A DNA stretch of 16,549 nucleotides from Chlorobium sp. (lineage in GTDB: Bacteria; Bacteroidota; Chlorobiia; Chlorobiales; Chlorobiaceae): assembly GCA_028277485.1 (NCBI GenBank), contig JANQGE010000098.1:1-16549 (forward strand), read 5' to 3'. Each line of letters starts with the position of its first letter. The first letter of the stretch is position 1. Made by a program: the position numbers and the translations under genes. Below, in pieces: positions 14,852 to 16,549 of this stretch. The notes under the pieces are model-generated. The model saw nothing but the letters and a program-made list of their open reading frames with translations. It searched no databases and was not told the DNA's origin.

Positions 14852-15505
14852 GTGAGGTTAGAGCAGAAGCTTAAAACATTTGGGGGCGTGCCGTTGACGC
14901 ATGGCACTCTTCTCTCGATATTAGGTGAATATCGGTCGCCGAATGACAAGATCGTCCGCATGATCGATAACGGTCTGCTCTTACCCATCAAGAAGGGACT
15001 GTATGCCGTCTCACCTGAAATAACAGGGATACCAATTTCCCTGCCGCTTGTTGCGAACCTGCTGTATGGCCCTTCTTACGTTTCCATGGACTATGCATTA
15101 CATCATTTTGGCATCATTCCGGAACGTGTCGTTGAGATAACCTCAATGACGACCAGAAGGGGAAAGACATACGATCTGGCCGTGGGGCGTTTTTCATATA
15201 CCCATTCTCCACCTGAATTCTATTCCATCGGTATCGACCGGATCGAGAATCCTGATCAAACCGGTTTTTTGATGGCATCTCCGGAAAAGGCTCTTTGTGA
15301 CAAGCTGGTTTTCACTCGCAACCTGAATATCAAGTCAAGAGATGCATTAGAGGAACTGCTTTTTGATGACCTGCGCATCGATGAAGACTTCTTGATTGGT
15401 TTTGACATGAACGTGATCGATTCATGCATTGCAGCAGGTAACAAGTCCGATATGTTGAGGGCATTGCGCCAGCTTCTTGACTTACTGCGGATGGAGGTAT
15501 CATGA
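14852..15505 (+). CDS. abiEi: AbiEi-family type IV antitoxin
   Basis: 217 residues, starting at GTG 14852. It is the antitoxin and autoregulator of an AbiE system. An N-terminal winged-helix segment (RLEQKLKTFGGVPLTHGTLLSILGEYRSPNDKIVRMIDNGLLLPIKKGLYAVS, in parts) is followed by the AbiEi core SLPLVANLLYGPSYVSMDYALHHFGIIPERV, an EITSMTTRRGKTYDLAVGRFSYTH strand region, and SPEKALCDKLVF near 150. The gene overlaps the toxin start as ATGA, the usual coupling for this pair. No strong ribosome site precedes the GTG. The antitoxin acts on the toxin without direct protein contact in the characterised system. Confidence 0.85.
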   Translation: MRLEQKLKTFGGVPLTHGTLLSILGEYRSPNDKIVRMIDNGLLLPIKKGLYAVSPEITGIPISLPLVANLLYGPSYVSMDYALHHFGIIPERVVEITSMTTRRGKTYDLAVGRFSYTHSPPEFYSIGIDRIENPDQTGFLMASPEKALCDKLVFTRNLNIKSRDALEELLFDDLRIDEDFLIGFDMNVIDSCIAAGNKSDMLRALRQLLDLLRMEVS

Positions 15506-16338
15506 CCGTTCTGAAGCAGATGCTCGAAAAATATGATATGACCACGGCTGACGGAGCTGTAAACGGGCTACGTGAGGTTATGCAGGAAGTGGCACTGGCT
15601 GGTTTGTATAGAGGAGGCTTTTTCGACAAGGCTGCATTTTACGGAGGCACCTGTCTGCGAATCTTTTACGGGCTGCCCAGGTTTTCCGAAGACCTCGATT
15701 TTTCCTTGCTTGCCTCCGATCCCGGCTTCTCGCTTGAACCTTATTTCAGGGCGGTCAGGGAAGAGTTTTCAGCGTTAGGGCTCGAGGTCGAAGTATCGGC
15801 CAAAAAGAAAACGGCTCGAACCGGTATCGAGTCTGCATTTTTAAAAAGCGACACCCGCCTTTTCGGTTTTGCCGTTCATGCGGACAAAACGATCAAGATC
15901 AAGTTCGAGGTCGATGTGGTACCTCCTTTGGGATTTGCAACCGAAGAAAAACTCCTTCTGCAACCATTCTCGTTCTATGTCAAATGCTTCAGCCTGCCGG
16001 ACCTGTTTGCCGGCAAGATGCATGCGCTGCTTTTCAGAAACTGGAAAAACCGTGTCAAGGGGCGTGACTGGTTCGACTTCGAATGGTATGTCAGAAACGG
16101 TACACCGATGAGACTTTCTCACTTTGTCATTCGTGCCGAACAGAGCGGGAAGCTACATGAGGAATATCTCGCAGAACCGGAATTTCGCCAGTTGCTCCAT
16201 CAGCGAATTGAGGCGCTCGATGTTGCAGCGGCCAGGAATGATGTCTCACGGTTCGTGAAAGATGTCGAGGCCTTGAAGATTTGGTCGCGGAATTATTTCC
16301 ATGAGCTGGCCAAACGCATGCAAATCACAGGCGGATAA
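15502..16338 (+). CDS. abiEii: AbiEii-family nucleotidyltransferase toxin
   Basis: 278-residue toxin of the type IV AbiE system, which arrests growth and aborts phage infection; studied relatives are nucleotidyltransferases acting on tRNA or using GTP. The fold signature is complete: FYGGTCLRIFYGLPRFSEDLDFSL (GGT 48-50, Asp 64 and 66), a second acidic motif IKIKFEVDVVPP (about 132-143), and LPDLFAGKMHALLFRNWKNRVKGRDWFDFEWY (about 166-197, with K173 and the KGRDWFD motif). A helical C-terminus follows. ATG 15502 overlaps the antitoxin stop. All the expected active-site residues are present, so the toxin is probably functional. Confidence 0.93.
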   Translation: MTVLKQMLEKYDMTTADGAVNGLREVMQEVALAGLYRGGFFDKAAFYGGTCLRIFYGLPRFSEDLDFSLLASDPGFSLEPYFRAVREEFSALGLEVEVSAKKKTARTGIESAFLKSDTRLFGFAVHADKTIKIKFEVDVVPPLGFATEEKLLLQPFSFYVKCFSLPDLFAGKMHALLFRNWKNRVKGRDWFDFEWYVRNGTPMRLSHFVIRAEQSGKLHEEYLAEPEFRQLLHQRIEALDVAAARNDVSRFVKDVEALKIWSRNYFHELAKRMQITGG

Positions 16339-16451
16339 GGATTCAAAGAAATAGGGTGAAAAACGGAGAATTGTAATAGTTGTTACTATTTCTTCATCGA
16401 TTTTAATAAAAAATCTGCGACGCATATGCGACGCGAAATCGGGTTACTTCA
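16339..16451. other. Short AT-rich spacer after abiEii
   Basis: No gene. It has a weak hairpin (AATAG-ttgtta-CTATT, about 16376-16391) and a CGCATATGCG palindrome within a GCGACGCATATGCGACGC segment near 16420. No convincing terminator. Confidence 0.4.
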
Positions 16452-16549
16452 GGGCACCTCTATTTATTTATTCCGCGCTTCAATTGCATCGTTAATCGGT
16501 GCTCGAAATCCTCATGTACTCTGTGTACACTCCGGTTTCTGCGCTCCGT
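16452..16549 (-). repeat. Short inverted-repeat element, copy F (cut by window end)
   Basis: Starts with GGGCACCTCTATTTATT and continues with CGGTGCTCGAAATCCTCATG and the TGTACtctgtGTACA palindrome as in copy E, in reverse orientation. The part near the left end (TTCAATTGCAT) matches copy D rather than B and E, so two subtypes exist. The element runs off the window. Confidence 0.85.

Overview
The window looks like a chromosomal stretch from a Gram-negative bacterium. A secretin, a C-terminal-Phe outer-membrane barrel, a lipoprotein and a sigma-54-type promoter all point that way. The Tad locus without a tadD gene and the repeat-rich, AT-rich spacers suggest a Desulfobacterota-like (deltaproteobacterial) organism; that placement is inference. 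Both ends of the window fall inside copies of the same 142-bp repeat, in opposite orientations. This would fit a contig that broke at repeats.

Region 1 (1-3776) is accessory DNA. Single genes (an orphan VapC-type PIN toxin, a lipoprotein with an internal 105-bp duplication, a small beta-barrel outer-membrane protein) are separated by copies or solo ends of one short inverted-repeat element. The element has 17-bp ends (GGGCACCTCTATTAATT), full length 142 bp, and 3-4 bp A+T target duplications. Other repeats lie between them: a 261-bp element with 13-bp inverted ends and mosaics of short direct repeats.

Region 2 (3653-13991) is a complete-looking Tad/Flp type IVc pilus locus. It runs flp major pilin (sigma-54-like promoter, own terminator), a 142-bp repeat copy, a second small pilin, cpaB, cpaC (secretin), tadE, tadG, a chimeric duplicate ORF, cpaE/tadZ, cpaF/tadA, tadB, tadC and cpaA/tadV prepilin peptidase. 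From cpaB on the genes are tightly packed or overlapping, consistent with one operon. The pilins and probably TadE are cut by CpaA. CpaF powers assembly with TadB/TadC in the inner membrane. CpaC with CpaB forms the outer-membrane channel, and CpaE positions the machine. Three oddities stand out: TadG carries a run of 58 aspartates; the TadG tail/CpaE head junction has been tandemly duplicated into a 98-codon chimera; and the second pilin has an amber stop followed in frame by a Gly/Asp-rich tail ending in six aspartates.

Region 3 (13992-16549) follows a perfect 30-bp-arm palindrome. It holds an uncharacterised minus-strand gene lying between copies of that palindrome's end motif, then an AbiEi/AbiEii type IV toxin-antitoxin (phage-defence) pair with a palindromic candidate operator, then another copy of the 142-bp repeat.

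The best candidates for something undescribed are the poly-Asp/poly-Lys TadG system with its duplicated tail, and the short mobile element whose ends carry a GAGGTG Shine-Dalgarno-like hexamer and which sits repeatedly at gene starts and stops.
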